Assembly: GCF_900188125.1 (NCBI RefSeq)
Contig: NZ_FZOW01000008.1
Span: 124,001 to 188,000, forward strand
DNA from: Rhodococcoides kyotonense
Lineage (GTDB): Bacteria > Actinomycetota > Actinomycetes > Mycobacteriales > Mycobacteriaceae
DNA: 64,000 nt
Reading direction: 5' to 3'
The notes below the pieces were generated by a model, which saw only the letters and a list, made by a program, of their open reading frames with translations, was not told the origin of the DNA and made no database searches. Shown here one piece after another: positions 42,940 through 50,854 of this stretch (positions are counted from its first letter, which is position 1; every line of letters starts with the position of its first letter). A program made the position numbers and the translations under genes.

Positions 42940-44262
42940 ATGTCCCAGCCTTCGGGCTCTGAGAACCTGCCTCCGGGTTTCGCGACCAGGCAGGTCCGTG
43001 CCGGGTACCGACCAGGGGTTGCTCAGAACACTGCCGTCCCGCCGATCTATCAATCGGTCGCCTACGACTTCGGCAGCTTCGACCAGGCACGCGAGATCTT
43101 CGCTCTGCGCCGCAAGGGCAATCTGTACAGCCGGACCGGCAACCCGACGCAGGCCGTGTTCGAAGAACGCATGGCCGACCTCGACGGCGGAGTCGCCGCG
43201 CTGGCGACGGCGTCGGGACAGGCCGCGGTCGCCGTCGCGTTGCTCGCACTGGCCAAGACCGGGCAGCACATCGTCGCCGCGAGGCAGTTGTACGGCGGAA
43301 CCGTCGACCTGTTGACCGACTTGTTCGCGGACTTCGGAATCGACGTGACGCTTGTCGATCAGGACGACCTGGAGGCATGGCGTCGCGCGGCCCGACCCGA
43401 GACGCGCGCGTTCTTCGCCGAGAGTATCGGCAATCCCGTCGCGTCCGTCCTCGACATCGAAGCGATCGCGACCATCGCACACGAGGTCGGTGTGCCGTTC
43501 GTCGTCGACAACACCATTGCGACGCCGTACCTGTTGCAGCCCAGGGATTTCGGTGCGGACATCGCTGTGTACTCCGCGACGAAGTTCATCGGCGGTCACG
43601 GGACGTCGCTCGGTGGTGTGATCGTCGACCTCGGAACGTTCGACTTCGGGGCCGAGCCTGCACGGTGGCCTCAGTTCACAGAGCCGTATCCCCGGGTCGG
43701 GGACATCGTGCTGTGGGATGCGTTCGGCCGCGACCGTAGCGCCTACCTCGTCTACGCGAAGACCAAGGTGGTCCACGACCTCGGGCCTGCCCTGTCGCCG
43801 TTCAATTCGTTTCAGCTTCTGCAGGGACTGGAGACGCTCGACCTGCGGTTGGACCGGCAGGTGTCGTCGGCTACGGCCGTCGCGAGATTCCTCGATGCGC
43901 ATCCTGCCGTCGTCCGGGTGAATTATCCAGCGCTGGAGAACAACCGGTGGCACGACGCGGCGAAACGTTACCTGCCGAGAGGCGCGGGGTCGGTGTTCTC
44001 GTTCGATCTCGCCGTCGACGACCTCGCGAGGATCGGCAAGTTCGTCGACTCACTGCGACTGTTCGCGATCGTCGCGAACATCGGCGATGCGCGGTCCCTC
44101 GTCGTTCACCCCGCAACGACGACGCACAGCCATCTCACCGACGACCAACTGGAGCTCGCCGGCTTCGGCAACTCGACGATTCGGTTGTCCATCGGCCTCG
44201 AGAACACCGACGACCTCATCGAGGATCTGCGCATCTCCCTCGACGCCATCACGGAGGAATGA
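42940..44262 (+). CDS. metY: O-acetylhomoserine sulfhydrylase (MetY-type)
   Basis: 440-residue PLP enzyme of the Cys/Met metabolism family. It replaces the acetyl group of O-acetylhomoserine with sulfide or methanethiol, giving homocysteine or methionine. PLP forms a Schiff base with Lys215 in YSATKFIGGHG; the phosphate-binding SGQAA and YSRTGNPTQ segments are typical of MetY. ATG 42940 follows AAAGGG by about 11 nt; the longer in-frame extension runs through the AT-rich promoter and was rejected. It is followed by a sulfonate-type monooxygenase in the same operon, so it probably captures the sulfur released from organosulfur compounds and is not necessarily the housekeeping enzyme. Confidence 0.9.
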   Translation: MSQPSGSENLPPGFATRQVRAGYRPGVAQNTAVPPIYQSVAYDFGSFDQAREIFALRRKGNLYSRTGNPTQAVFEERMADLDGGVAALATASGQAAVAVALLALAKTGQHIVAARQLYGGTVDLLTDLFADFGIDVTLVDQDDLEAWRRAARPETRAFFAESIGNPVASVLDIEAIATIAHEVGVPFVVDNTIATPYLLQPRDFGADIAVYSATKFIGGHGTSLGGVIVDLGTFDFGAEPARWPQFTEPYPRVGDIVLWDAFGRDRSAYLVYAKTKVVHDLGPALSPFNSFQLLQGLETLDLRLDRQVSSATAVARFLDAHPAVVRVNYPALENNRWHDAAKRYLPRGAGSVFSFDLAVDDLARIGKFVDSLRLFAIVANIGDARSLVVHPATTTHSHLTDDQLELAGFGNSTIRLSIGLENTDDLIEDLRISLDAITEE

Positions 44263-44264
44263 CA

Positions 44265-45329
44265 ATGGATTTCGGATACTGGACACCCATCTACGGCGGC
44301 TTCCTTCGCAACGTCGACGACGAGGCCATGCCTGCAACGTGGGAGTACGTCAAGGAGCTGTCGCTGCTCGCGGATCGTCTCGGCTACCACACCACGTTGG
44401 TTCCCGAGCTCTACTTGAACGACCGCAAGGGCATCGCTGCACCGAGCCTCGAAGCGTGGTCGCTGTCGTCGGCGATACTTGCTGTCACACAACGTCTTCG
44501 GGTCATGACTGCGGTGCGTCCCGGGTTTCACCTGCCCGCGGTGACCGCGAAGGAGTCCGCGACCATCAGCGACATCGCAGGAACGGTCGACGGTGCGGCC
44601 CGCTTCTCGCTCAATGTCGTCGCTGCATGGTGGGAGGAGGAGGCACGCCAGTACGGTGGTGCCTTCACTCGCCACGACGAACGGTACCGTCAGGCAACCG
44701 AATTCGTCGATGTGCTACGCGGCCTGTGGGAGAAGACACCGTTCGACTACAGCGGTGAACATTTCTCCGTCGAGGGGTCGATCCTGTCACCCAAACCGGC
44801 TGCCATACCGCCGATCTTCGCCGGAGGCGAAAGCGAGAGCGGCCGGGAATCGATTGCAACCTTCGCCGATTCGTATGTTCTGCACGGCGGGACCGTCGAC
44901 GAGGTTCGGACGAAGATCGCCGACATGAACACTCGGTCTCAGCGGATTCACCAGCGGGACATGGCCGAATTCGGGATGTCGTGCTTCGTCATCGTCCGCG
45001 ACACCGAGAAGGAAGCGCGCGCCGAACTCGAGCGAATCACGACCGTCGACCCGAATTCGCCGGGCTACGCCTCGTTCGAGGAGTTCGTGAAGAACTCGGA
45101 GCTCGACGTCGAGGTGTCCCGACGCGAATACTCGGTCGGCACGCGCGGCTTACGCCCGGATCTGGTCGGCACCGCAGAACAGGTCGCCGAGAAGATCGCC
45201 GCCTACCAGGACGCGGGCCTGACACTGTTGCTCATTCAGAGTTCACCCGCGCACGACGAACTCGCACGGATCGCCGAGCAGGTGTTCCCGCTGGTACCGG
45301 CTTCGGCGCGAGCTCCCCTGACAGTCTGA
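44265..45329 (+). CDS. SsuD/SfnG-like FMNH2-dependent monooxygenase
   Basis: 354-residue luciferase-like flavin monooxygenase of the SsuD/MsuD/SfnG type, which desulfonate alkanesulfonates or dimethylsulfone with FMNH2 and oxygen. The start DFGYWTPIYGG, the substrate and flavin region VTAKESATISDIAG, and the LNVVAAWWEEEARQYG block are typical. ATG 44265 has GGAGG 7 nt upstream; an ATG at 44259 overlapping the metY stop is too close to that site. It follows metY directly, so released sulfite or sulfinate could enter assimilation next to the sulfhydrylase. No flavin reductase gene is in the cluster. The gene ends 5 bp before the convergent DUF1707 stop. Confidence 0.87.
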   Translation: MDFGYWTPIYGGFLRNVDDEAMPATWEYVKELSLLADRLGYHTTLVPELYLNDRKGIAAPSLEAWSLSSAILAVTQRLRVMTAVRPGFHLPAVTAKESATISDIAGTVDGAARFSLNVVAAWWEEEARQYGGAFTRHDERYRQATEFVDVLRGLWEKTPFDYSGEHFSVEGSILSPKPAAIPPIFAGGESESGRESIATFADSYVLHGGTVDEVRTKIADMNTRSQRIHQRDMAEFGMSCFVIVRDTEKEARAELERITTVDPNSPGYASFEEFVKNSELDVEVSRREYSVGTRGLRPDLVGTAEQVAEKIAAYQDAGLTLLLIQSSPAHDELARIAEQVFPLVPASARAPLTV

Positions 45330-45334
45330 GAGAT

Positions 45335-45967
45335 CTACCCGCCGAACATCCGACGGAGAGACGTGCCCATCGGATGTTTGGCGGTGATCGAACCGAACCG
45401 GATCTTGCCGCGCACGATGACGTGCAGCCGTCCGATCGGCGGCCCGGTGCGCACCTTGTTGTTCGCACTGCCTCCGATGGTTTCGACGCCGTTCAGGTCG
45501 ACGGTGGCCTCTTGTGGGACGACGAGCGAGATGGTGCTGCAATAGTCGTCGACCGAGATTTCCACCACCTGCGTCGACATGATCGCCTGTGTGAAGTCGA
45601 GCGTCACCGTCGACATCTTGCTTTCGATCGACAATCGCGGGGGCACGTGCCACGGTCCTTTCCTGCTGACCGTCGACATCGTTCCTTTCACGACGCTCCC
45701 GGCGCCGCTGTCCCACGTACTGGGCGAGGTGGCCACCTGCGGCGTGACCTGGGGAGTGCGCAGCGGCCGCTGGTCTTCCGCGATCTGCATCCCGGGGAGA
45801 TCGGCGAGGACGGAGTTCAGCTCACCCCGCGTCTTCGCGGCCAGGGCTGTGTCCATCCGTTCGGTGAACTCACCGAGCGACAGCATCCCCAGACCGACAG
45901 CTTTCTGCAGCAGCTGCCCGACATGTTCCTTCTCCGCATCGGACACCCGTAGATTCCTCGCCTCCAT
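45335..45967 (-). CDS. DUF1707 domain protein with C-terminal beta domain
   Basis: 210-residue cytoplasmic protein. Residues 1-55 form the DUF1707 helical domain (NLRVSDAEKEHVGQLLQKAV, GEFTERMDTALAAKTRGEL). A variable linker follows, then a beta-rich domain (about 100-205) resembling cell-wall-active antibiotic response domains such as LiaF-type. No transmembrane segment is seen, unlike many DUF1707 proteins. ATG 45967 has GGTGGG just upstream. It is 17 bp downstream of the mannosyltransferase on the same strand and could share its transcript. DUF1707 proteins are often associated with envelope or stress functions, but the molecular role is unknown. Confidence 0.78.
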   Translation of the reverse strand: MEARNLRVSDAEKEHVGQLLQKAVGLGMLSLGEFTERMDTALAAKTRGELNSVLADLPGMQIAEDQRPLRTPQVTPQVATSPSTWDSGAGSVVKGTMSTVSRKGPWHVPPRLSIESKMSTVTLDFTQAIMSTQVVEISVDDYCSTISLVVPQEATVDLNGVETIGGSANNKVRTGPPIGRLHVIVRGKIRFGSITAKHPMGTSLRRMFGG

Positions 45968-45984
45968 GCCCACCAGGATAGGGG

Positions 45985-47100
45985 TCAGACACGGGACGAG
46001 CCACGACCGAGAACACCCAGCATGCCGTCCACGGACGCAGGCCAGCCGAATTGTTCCGCCCTGCTGCGCGCGGCCGAACGTCGCGCGATCGACGGCAGAC
46101 CCAGAACCCGACCCAGTTCCGACGCGAACCCATCGGCGGTGTCGTCGAATCGGCCTCCGCATGCCGGCGTCACGATGTCCGCTAGCGCCGACGACCGAGA
46201 CACGACGACGGGTGTTCCCGCGGCGAGCGATTCGAGGGCGGCGAGCCCGAACGTCTCGTGCGGGCCCGGCGCGAGCGCCACGTCGGCCGAGGCAAGCAGC
46301 GAGGCAAGTTCGACGCGCGAATCGACGAATCCGAGAAAGTCGATCGGCAGCCCTCGTGCCCGACGCTCGAGCCCTGCCCGACGGGGCCCGTCGCCCGCGA
46401 TCACGAGCCGAACGTTCGCGCCCGAGTCACTCAGTGCTGCAATGGAATCGATGCTGCGATCCACCCGCTTCTCGACAGACAGTCGGCCGCAGTGCACGAG
46501 CAACGCATCGGCATCGCGGTGCCATGGTGAGCGTGCAGCAGTTCGCCGCGCTGGATGAAAGAGATCCAGGTCGACGCCCAGTGGCACCTCGGAAATGTTG
46601 CGAACACCGATGCGTTCGAATTCCCTGCGCGCGAAACCCGTTGTGCAGACCACTGCGTCGTAGGATTCGGCGGTGCGTCGATTGGCGACATCGGCCAAGG
46701 CACGCGCGGTCCGACGTGGCATCACCTGCGCGAGAAGCCGATCCAGCCGTTCATGCGAAATCATGACGCTCCCGACGCCGCGACGCGACGCCCAGGCACC
46801 CATGCCCCGCAGCGTCAGCCGATCGGACACTTCGAGGACGTCGGGTCGCAGTCCGGCGGTGATGTCGGTGACCGCACTGGGATGGACGGCTCGGTACCCA
46901 CCGGTGAGCGGAAGCCTCAGTGCTGGAACGGTTATCCGGAGGACACCCGTCGAAAGCACTTCTTCTCTCCGATCGGCGCCCGGGACCACCAGCACCACTT
47001 CGTGTCCACGCGCGGAGTATCCCGCACCCAGCTGGTCGACGGCCGTTCGTAGACCTCCCGAACGCGGGCCGTAGAAATTCGCGAGCTGCACGATGCGCAC
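45985..47100 (-). CDS. pimC: PimC-like alpha-mannosyltransferase (GT4)
   Basis: 371-residue GT4 enzyme that closely fits PimC from M. tuberculosis CDC1551, which adds the third mannose to phosphatidylinositol dimannoside from GDP-mannose. Matching signatures are the N-terminal VQLANFYGPRSGGLRT, SVEKRVDRSIDSIAAL, and the EX7E-type GPHETFGLAALESLAAGTP. The start is GTG 47100 without a clear ribosome-binding site; a 7-bp CGACGGC/GCCGTCG hairpin lies 12 bp upstream. It is divergent from the SRPBCC gene. The family match is from memory; a related GDP-mannose-dependent transferase with another acceptor is possible. PimC is absent from M. tuberculosis H37Rv, so its presence is variable even in mycobacteria. 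Confidence 0.78.
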   Translation of the reverse strand: MRIVQLANFYGPRSGGLRTAVDQLGAGYSARGHEVVLVVPGADRREEVLSTGVLRITVPALRLPLTGGYRAVHPSAVTDITAGLRPDVLEVSDRLTLRGMGAWASRRGVGSVMISHERLDRLLAQVMPRRTARALADVANRRTAESYDAVVCTTGFARREFERIGVRNISEVPLGVDLDLFHPARRTAARSPWHRDADALLVHCGRLSVEKRVDRSIDSIAALSDSGANVRLVIAGDGPRRAGLERRARGLPIDFLGFVDSRVELASLLASADVALAPGPHETFGLAALESLAAGTPVVVSRSSALADIVTPACGGRFDDTADGFASELGRVLGLPSIARRSAARSRAEQFGWPASVDGMLGVLGRGSSRV

Positions 47101-47205
47101 TGGGTCCAGTGTCGACGGCTCTGCCGTCGGGAAGATGACCGTTACACCAATTGTCGACGAATTGTCCGGCGTTTCGCTGCCGCTGCGCGGGGTAGGCCTT
47201 CACTC

Positions 47206-47595
47206 GTGCAGACAACTGTCCAGGCATCCGGCTCGGCCCCCGCGGACGTGGTGTGGGAGCGCTACATGAACCCCGACCGATGGCCTTCGTGGGCGCCGCA
47301 GATCAGCGGAGTTCAGTACGGCGAGCCCAGGCTACGAGCCGAGACCTCGGGCCGAGTCGAAGGTCCACTCTGCGTGCGCATCGACTTCGAGGTGCTCGCC
47401 GTGGACGAGGATCACTGGACGTGGACATGGAAGGCGTGGTGGCAATACCGATTGCTCGCACTGACGCTCACCCATGGAGTCGCGTCACGTCCGAACGGCT
47501 CACGCACGTGGCTGACGATCAGCGGATCACCGGCACTCGTGATCCCCTACGCACCGGTCACCAAACTGGCCCTGATGAACCTCGTCCGGGACTGA
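47206..47595 (+). CDS. SRPBCC (START-like) small ligand-binding protein
   Basis: 129-residue single-domain protein of the SRPBCC/polyketide-cyclase superfamily. The beginning TTVQASGSAPADVVWERYMNP and the WPSWAP segment are characteristic of the helix-grip fold with a hydrophobic ligand cavity. The C-terminal helix is present. The GTG start at 47206 gives MQTTVQ. It is divergent from the PimC-like gene and ends 2 bp before the convergent acidic small gene. Ligand unknown; hydrophobic compounds are usual for this fold. Confidence 0.75.
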   Translation: MQTTVQASGSAPADVVWERYMNPDRWPSWAPQISGVQYGEPRLRAETSGRVEGPLCVRIDFEVLAVDEDHWTWTWKAWWQYRLLALTLTHGVASRPNGSRTWLTISGSPALVIPYAPVTKLALMNLVRD

Positions 47596-47597
47596 CC

Positions 47598-47822
47598 TCA
47601 CTCGGTCCGGGTCGTCGTCTTCGGGTCCGTCGGGGTGTCCGTGACGTCCTCGGGATCGGGCGTCGGCAACGACGGCGTGTCACCGGATCCGTCCAGGTGG
47701 TCGTCGAATTCGTGGATCGCTTCACCGCGCTCGTCTGCGCTTTGACCGGTATCCGCGTCGGTACCGCGTGACTTCTCGGTCGGGTCGACGGTGGTGTCCA
47801 CGGGCTTGTCTGTGTCGGTCAT
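47598..47822 (-). CDS. Small acidic disordered protein
   Basis: 74-residue protein dominated by Asp, Thr, Glu and Pro (starting MTDTDKPVDTTVDP), with no hydrophobic core and no recognised domain. It starts 28 bp after the response-regulator stop on the same strand, so it could be the last gene of that operon. GGAGG is present but lies about 20 nt from the ATG, which weakens the call. Its reading frame has the codon pattern of a real gene (GC-rich third positions). Function unknown. Confidence 0.5.
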   Translation of the reverse strand: MTDTDKPVDTTVDPTEKSRGTDADTGQSADERGEAIHEFDDHLDGSGDTPSLPTPDPEDVTDTPTDPKTTTRTE

Positions 47823-47850
47823 ACCGACGAGGGTGCCCCACCTCCGTGCG

Positions 47851-48501
47851 TCACAAACCCTTCTCGATCACGTAGCGCGTCAGCTCGACGCGGTTGGCCA
47901 GATGCAGCTTACGCAACGTCGCCTGCACGTGATTCTCGACGGTCCGGTGACTCAACGTCAGCTTGGTGGCAATCTGTTTGGCGCTGAGGCCTTTTGCGAC
48001 GAGCCGAAGCACCTCGGTCTCCCGTTCGGTGAGCGTCGGATGCGGCTCTGCTTCTGTCACCGGGGACGTGGACATCCGTCGATATTCGCCGAGAACCAAC
48101 CCCGCAAGACCAGGAGTGAACACCGCCTGACCTGCGGCTGTGGCACGGACGGCGTCGAACAGCTCGTCGGCCGACGCGCTCTTGACGAGATATCCGGTGG
48201 CACCGGCTTTGATGGCGTCGAGCACGTCGTCACGCTCGGCCGACGCGGACAGCACCAGGATGCTGCTGCCGGGTGATCCCGCCAGCACCTGCGCTGTCGC
48301 GTCTGCACCGTTGCCGTCGGGCAGATGCATGTCCATGAGTACGACGTCGGGGCGCGTCGCCGTGGCCCGTCGCCCCGCGGCGCCGACGCCGTCTGCCGTG
48401 GCGACGACCGCGAAACCCGCGGCTTCGAGATCGCGGGCGACTCCGTCCCGCCACATCGGATGATCGTCGACGACCATCACCGTGATCTGCTCGTCCGTCA
48501 T
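47851..48501 (-). CDS. NarL/LuxR-family response regulator
   Basis: 216-residue two-component response regulator. The receiver domain has the acidic pocket Asp12-Asp13, the phosphorylated Asp57 (VVLMDMHLPDG) and the switch Lys in YLVKSAS. The C-terminal LuxR helix-turn-helix spans about residues 150-212 (LTERETEVLRLVAKGLSAKQIA, then HRTVENHVQATLRKL). AAGGGG lies 6 nt before the ATG, which overlaps the kinase stop (ATGA). It would be phosphorylated by the adjacent histidine kinase. Targets unknown; an envelope stress response is plausible given the kinase type. Confidence 0.93.
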   Translation of the reverse strand: MTDEQITVMVVDDHPMWRDGVARDLEAAGFAVVATADGVGAAGRRATATRPDVVLMDMHLPDGNGADATAQVLAGSPGSSILVLSASAERDDVLDAIKAGATGYLVKSASADELFDAVRATAAGQAVFTPGLAGLVLGEYRRMSTSPVTEAEPHPTLTERETEVLRLVAKGLSAKQIATKLTLSHRTVENHVQATLRKLHLANRVELTRYVIEKGL

Positions 48502-49619
48502 GCCGTCCCCTTCGGTACGCGAATCTCCCATTCGGTTCCCGATCCCTCTCCCGTGTCGAGTTCCACTGTGCCACCGAGTGTTCGGATGCGTCCGACGATG
48601 GACTTGGACACTCCCATCCGGCCCTCGGCCTCCGCTTCGGCGAGTCTGCCCACCGGTATTCCGCATCCGTCGTCGCGGACCGAGACGACGACCACGTCGC
48701 CGAGATCCTCGAGCAACACGTACGCACGCGCGCCCTCTCCTGCATGCAGCGAGACGTTGGACAGCGCCGTGGATACCGCTGCGGAAAGCTCGTCGGCGAC
48801 ATCATGATTCACGAGAACGGGCTCACCCGGCGCCGACAACGATACCGTCGCCGACACCTGTTTTCCGATCAGGCTACGCAGATCGACGTCCTCGCCCGAC
48901 GGGGTCGGTACACCCTGCTCCGAGATCAACATGCGCAGTGCGACTTCCTGTTCACCGGCCAACTCGGCGAGTTCTCCTGCAGCTCCGCCTATTTCGCGAC
49001 CACGGCGGCGGACGAGCGCGAGGACCTGAAGTACGCCGTCGTGCACCTGCCGGGCGAGGCGTTCGCGTTCCTCGGTGATCGCAGCGAGGCGGGCTGCCCG
49101 CTCGAGTTCGGCATGGGCGCGAGTAGCTGTGTTGCTTGCCAATCCGAGTGCCAAGCCGACCGACACCAGCACGGGAGCAGTCGCATCGGTCCACAGATCG
49201 AGATCGACTTGATCACGTACGACGGCACTGACCACCGACAGCAGGATGCCCGACGCTATTCCGCCCTTGGGCCCGAACAGAATTGCGGCGGAGATGACGG
49301 CGTTGGTCGCCCACAGCGTCGTCGGCAACGTCTGGTGTGTGCTGTACCAGTCATGATCGGTGACGAGCCGCGTCGACGCCATCAACGCGATGACGACCAC
49401 CTGGTCCGCGAGAACCACCTTCCACCGTGCGACGGTCGGTCGCGACAACAGCATCGCCGAGATGCCCGTCCACACCGCCATCGATGCGACGAAGAACCAG
49501 CTCAGGCGCCCGTTCGAGTAGTACGGCACCGACGCGACCTGATAGCTGACCGCGTAGACGAGGGTGATCAGACGGAACGCCTGCGACGCCCGCCAGAGCG
49601 GCCCGACGGCATCAGTCAT
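48498..49619 (-). CDS. MacS-type sensor histidine kinase
   Basis: 373-residue membrane histidine kinase. About six hydrophobic helices occupy residues 15-160, then a dimerisation segment with His193 in ERERLARQVHDGVLQVL, and a truncated HATPase domain with DDGCGIP and GMGVSKSIVGRI-like elements (RMGVSKSI). This is the MacS family, common in actinobacteria, which senses through its membrane part. It overlaps the AI-2E-type gene upstream (8 bp) and the response regulator downstream (4 bp), so the three form one operon. The signal is unknown. Confidence 0.88.
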   Translation of the reverse strand: MTDAVGPLWRASQAFRLITLVYAVSYQVASVPYYSNGRLSWFFVASMAVWTGISAMLLSRPTVARWKVVLADQVVVIALMASTRLVTDHDWYSTHQTLPTTLWATNAVISAAILFGPKGGIASGILLSVVSAVVRDQVDLDLWTDATAPVLVSVGLALGLASNTATRAHAELERAARLAAITEERERLARQVHDGVLQVLALVRRRGREIGGAAGELAELAGEQEVALRMLISEQGVPTPSGEDVDLRSLIGKQVSATVSLSAPGEPVLVNHDVADELSAAVSTALSNVSLHAGEGARAYVLLEDLGDVVVVSVRDDGCGIPVGRLAEAEAEGRMGVSKSIVGRIRTLGGTVELDTGEGSGTEWEIRVPKGTA

Positions 49620-50838
49620 CGTCGGGCTTCTTCAGCGATCCTGGATCGAGTTCCCTGTTCTGCGCGTGGGGCGAGTCCGGTAACGCCGGGAATCTCGGCG
49701 TCGACGGGTCGTTCTCCTCCAGTTCCTCGTACACCTCGTCCGGGTCGTCGGCGAGCAGCGACCGGATCGCGGTGTTGAGGACCGCGACGATCGGTACCGC
49801 CAACAGACCTCCGACGATGCCCGCCAGCAAGATGCCGACGGTGATGGCGAGGACCACCGCGAGCGGGTGGATCCGCACCGCGCGTCCGAGCAGAAGCGGT
49901 TGCAGCACATGACCTTCGAGCTGCATCACGGCGACGACGATGCCGAGCGTGATCAACGCAGTCAGCAGGCCCTTGGTGACGAGGGCGATGAACACGGCGA
50001 CGAACCCGGTCAGGAACGCACCGACGATCGGGACGAATGCACCGATGAAGACGAGCGACGCCAGCGGAAGCGCCAGCGGCACTCCGAGAATCGCAAGACC
50101 CGCGCCGATTCCGATGGCGTCGGCCGCCGCGACCGCGACCGTCGCGCGCACGTACCCGACGAGTGATCCGAATCCCTGGCTGCCTGCCAAGCGAATTCGA
50201 CGACGCGATGCCGTCGGCGCCAGACGCGTGACGAACTCCCAGATCTGATCGCCGCCGTACAGGAAGAAGATGAGCGTGAACAGCGTCAGCAACGCGCCGG
50301 TGAGAATTTCACCGATCACCGTCGCCGTCGTCAACGCACCGCTCGTGACGGCCGACTGGTTGTCCTGGATGACCTTGACGACGTTGTCGCTCGCTTGCCG
50401 AATCTGATCCTGACTGATGTGCAACGGCCCCTCGGCCAACCACCGCTGGACGTCGTTGATCGACGTGGTGAACTGATCGCCCAGCGCAGGCAGCCCCTCG
50501 ACGAACTGCTCGATGATGAACGTCATCACCCCTGCGACGACGCCGATACTCGCGATGATGACGATGACGACGGCGGCTGCGCGCGGCACACCTCGTCGTT
50601 GCATCCAGTCGACGATCGGCACGAGCATCGCCGACGCCAGCAGCGCCAACGCCACCGGAATGAGCACTGTGTCCAGCCGCCCGACGACGTAGACGAGCGT
50701 GACCAATCCGGCGAAAAGGACCAGTAGCCGCCAGGTCCATTCGGCCCCGACGCGGACGAGCGGATGCACCGAATCGGCCGCACTGGAACCGGCTCTGATT
50801 GCGTTCGACGCTTCTGCCCGCGGCTCGTCATCGGTCAC
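49612..50838 (-). CDS. AI-2E family (PerM-type) membrane protein (Rv0205-like)
   Basis: 408-residue membrane protein with about eight helices in the pattern of the AI-2 exporter/PerM family, including the conserved block around FVPIVGAFLTGF and the final IVGGLLAVPIVAVLNTAIR. The C-terminus is acidic and disordered (EELEENDPSTP). Family members act as transporters of small molecules; the substrate here is unknown. It corresponds to Rv0205, which follows mmpL3 in mycobacteria, while here 19 kb intervene. GTG 50838 is the start, with a symmetric leaderless promoter immediately upstream. Confidence 0.86.
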   Translation of the reverse strand: MTDDEPRAEASNAIRAGSSAADSVHPLVRVGAEWTWRLLVLFAGLVTLVYVVGRLDTVLIPVALALLASAMLVPIVDWMQRRGVPRAAAVVIVIIASIGVVAGVMTFIIEQFVEGLPALGDQFTTSINDVQRWLAEGPLHISQDQIRQASDNVVKVIQDNQSAVTSGALTTATVIGEILTGALLTLFTLIFFLYGGDQIWEFVTRLAPTASRRRIRLAGSQGFGSLVGYVRATVAVAAADAIGIGAGLAILGVPLALPLASLVFIGAFVPIVGAFLTGFVAVFIALVTKGLLTALITLGIVVAVMQLEGHVLQPLLLGRAVRIHPLAVVLAITVGILLAGIVGGLLAVPIVAVLNTAIRSLLADDPDEVYEELEENDPSTPRFPALPDSPHAQNRELDPGSLKKPDDD

Positions 50839-50842
50839 CCGG

Positions 50843-50850
50843 TAAATTTA
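50843..50850. promoter_or_regulatory. Palindromic shared -10 element for two leaderless genes
   Basis: The 16 bp between the divergent GTG starts (50838 and 50855) contain the perfect palindrome TAAATTTA. Read either way it gives TAAATT followed by exactly 6 nt and then GTG. The dyad centre is at the midpoint of the two start codons. No ribosome-binding site fits in 16 bp, so both mRNAs should be leaderless and share the melted -10 region. Confidence 0.65.
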
Positions 50851-50854
50851 ACCT

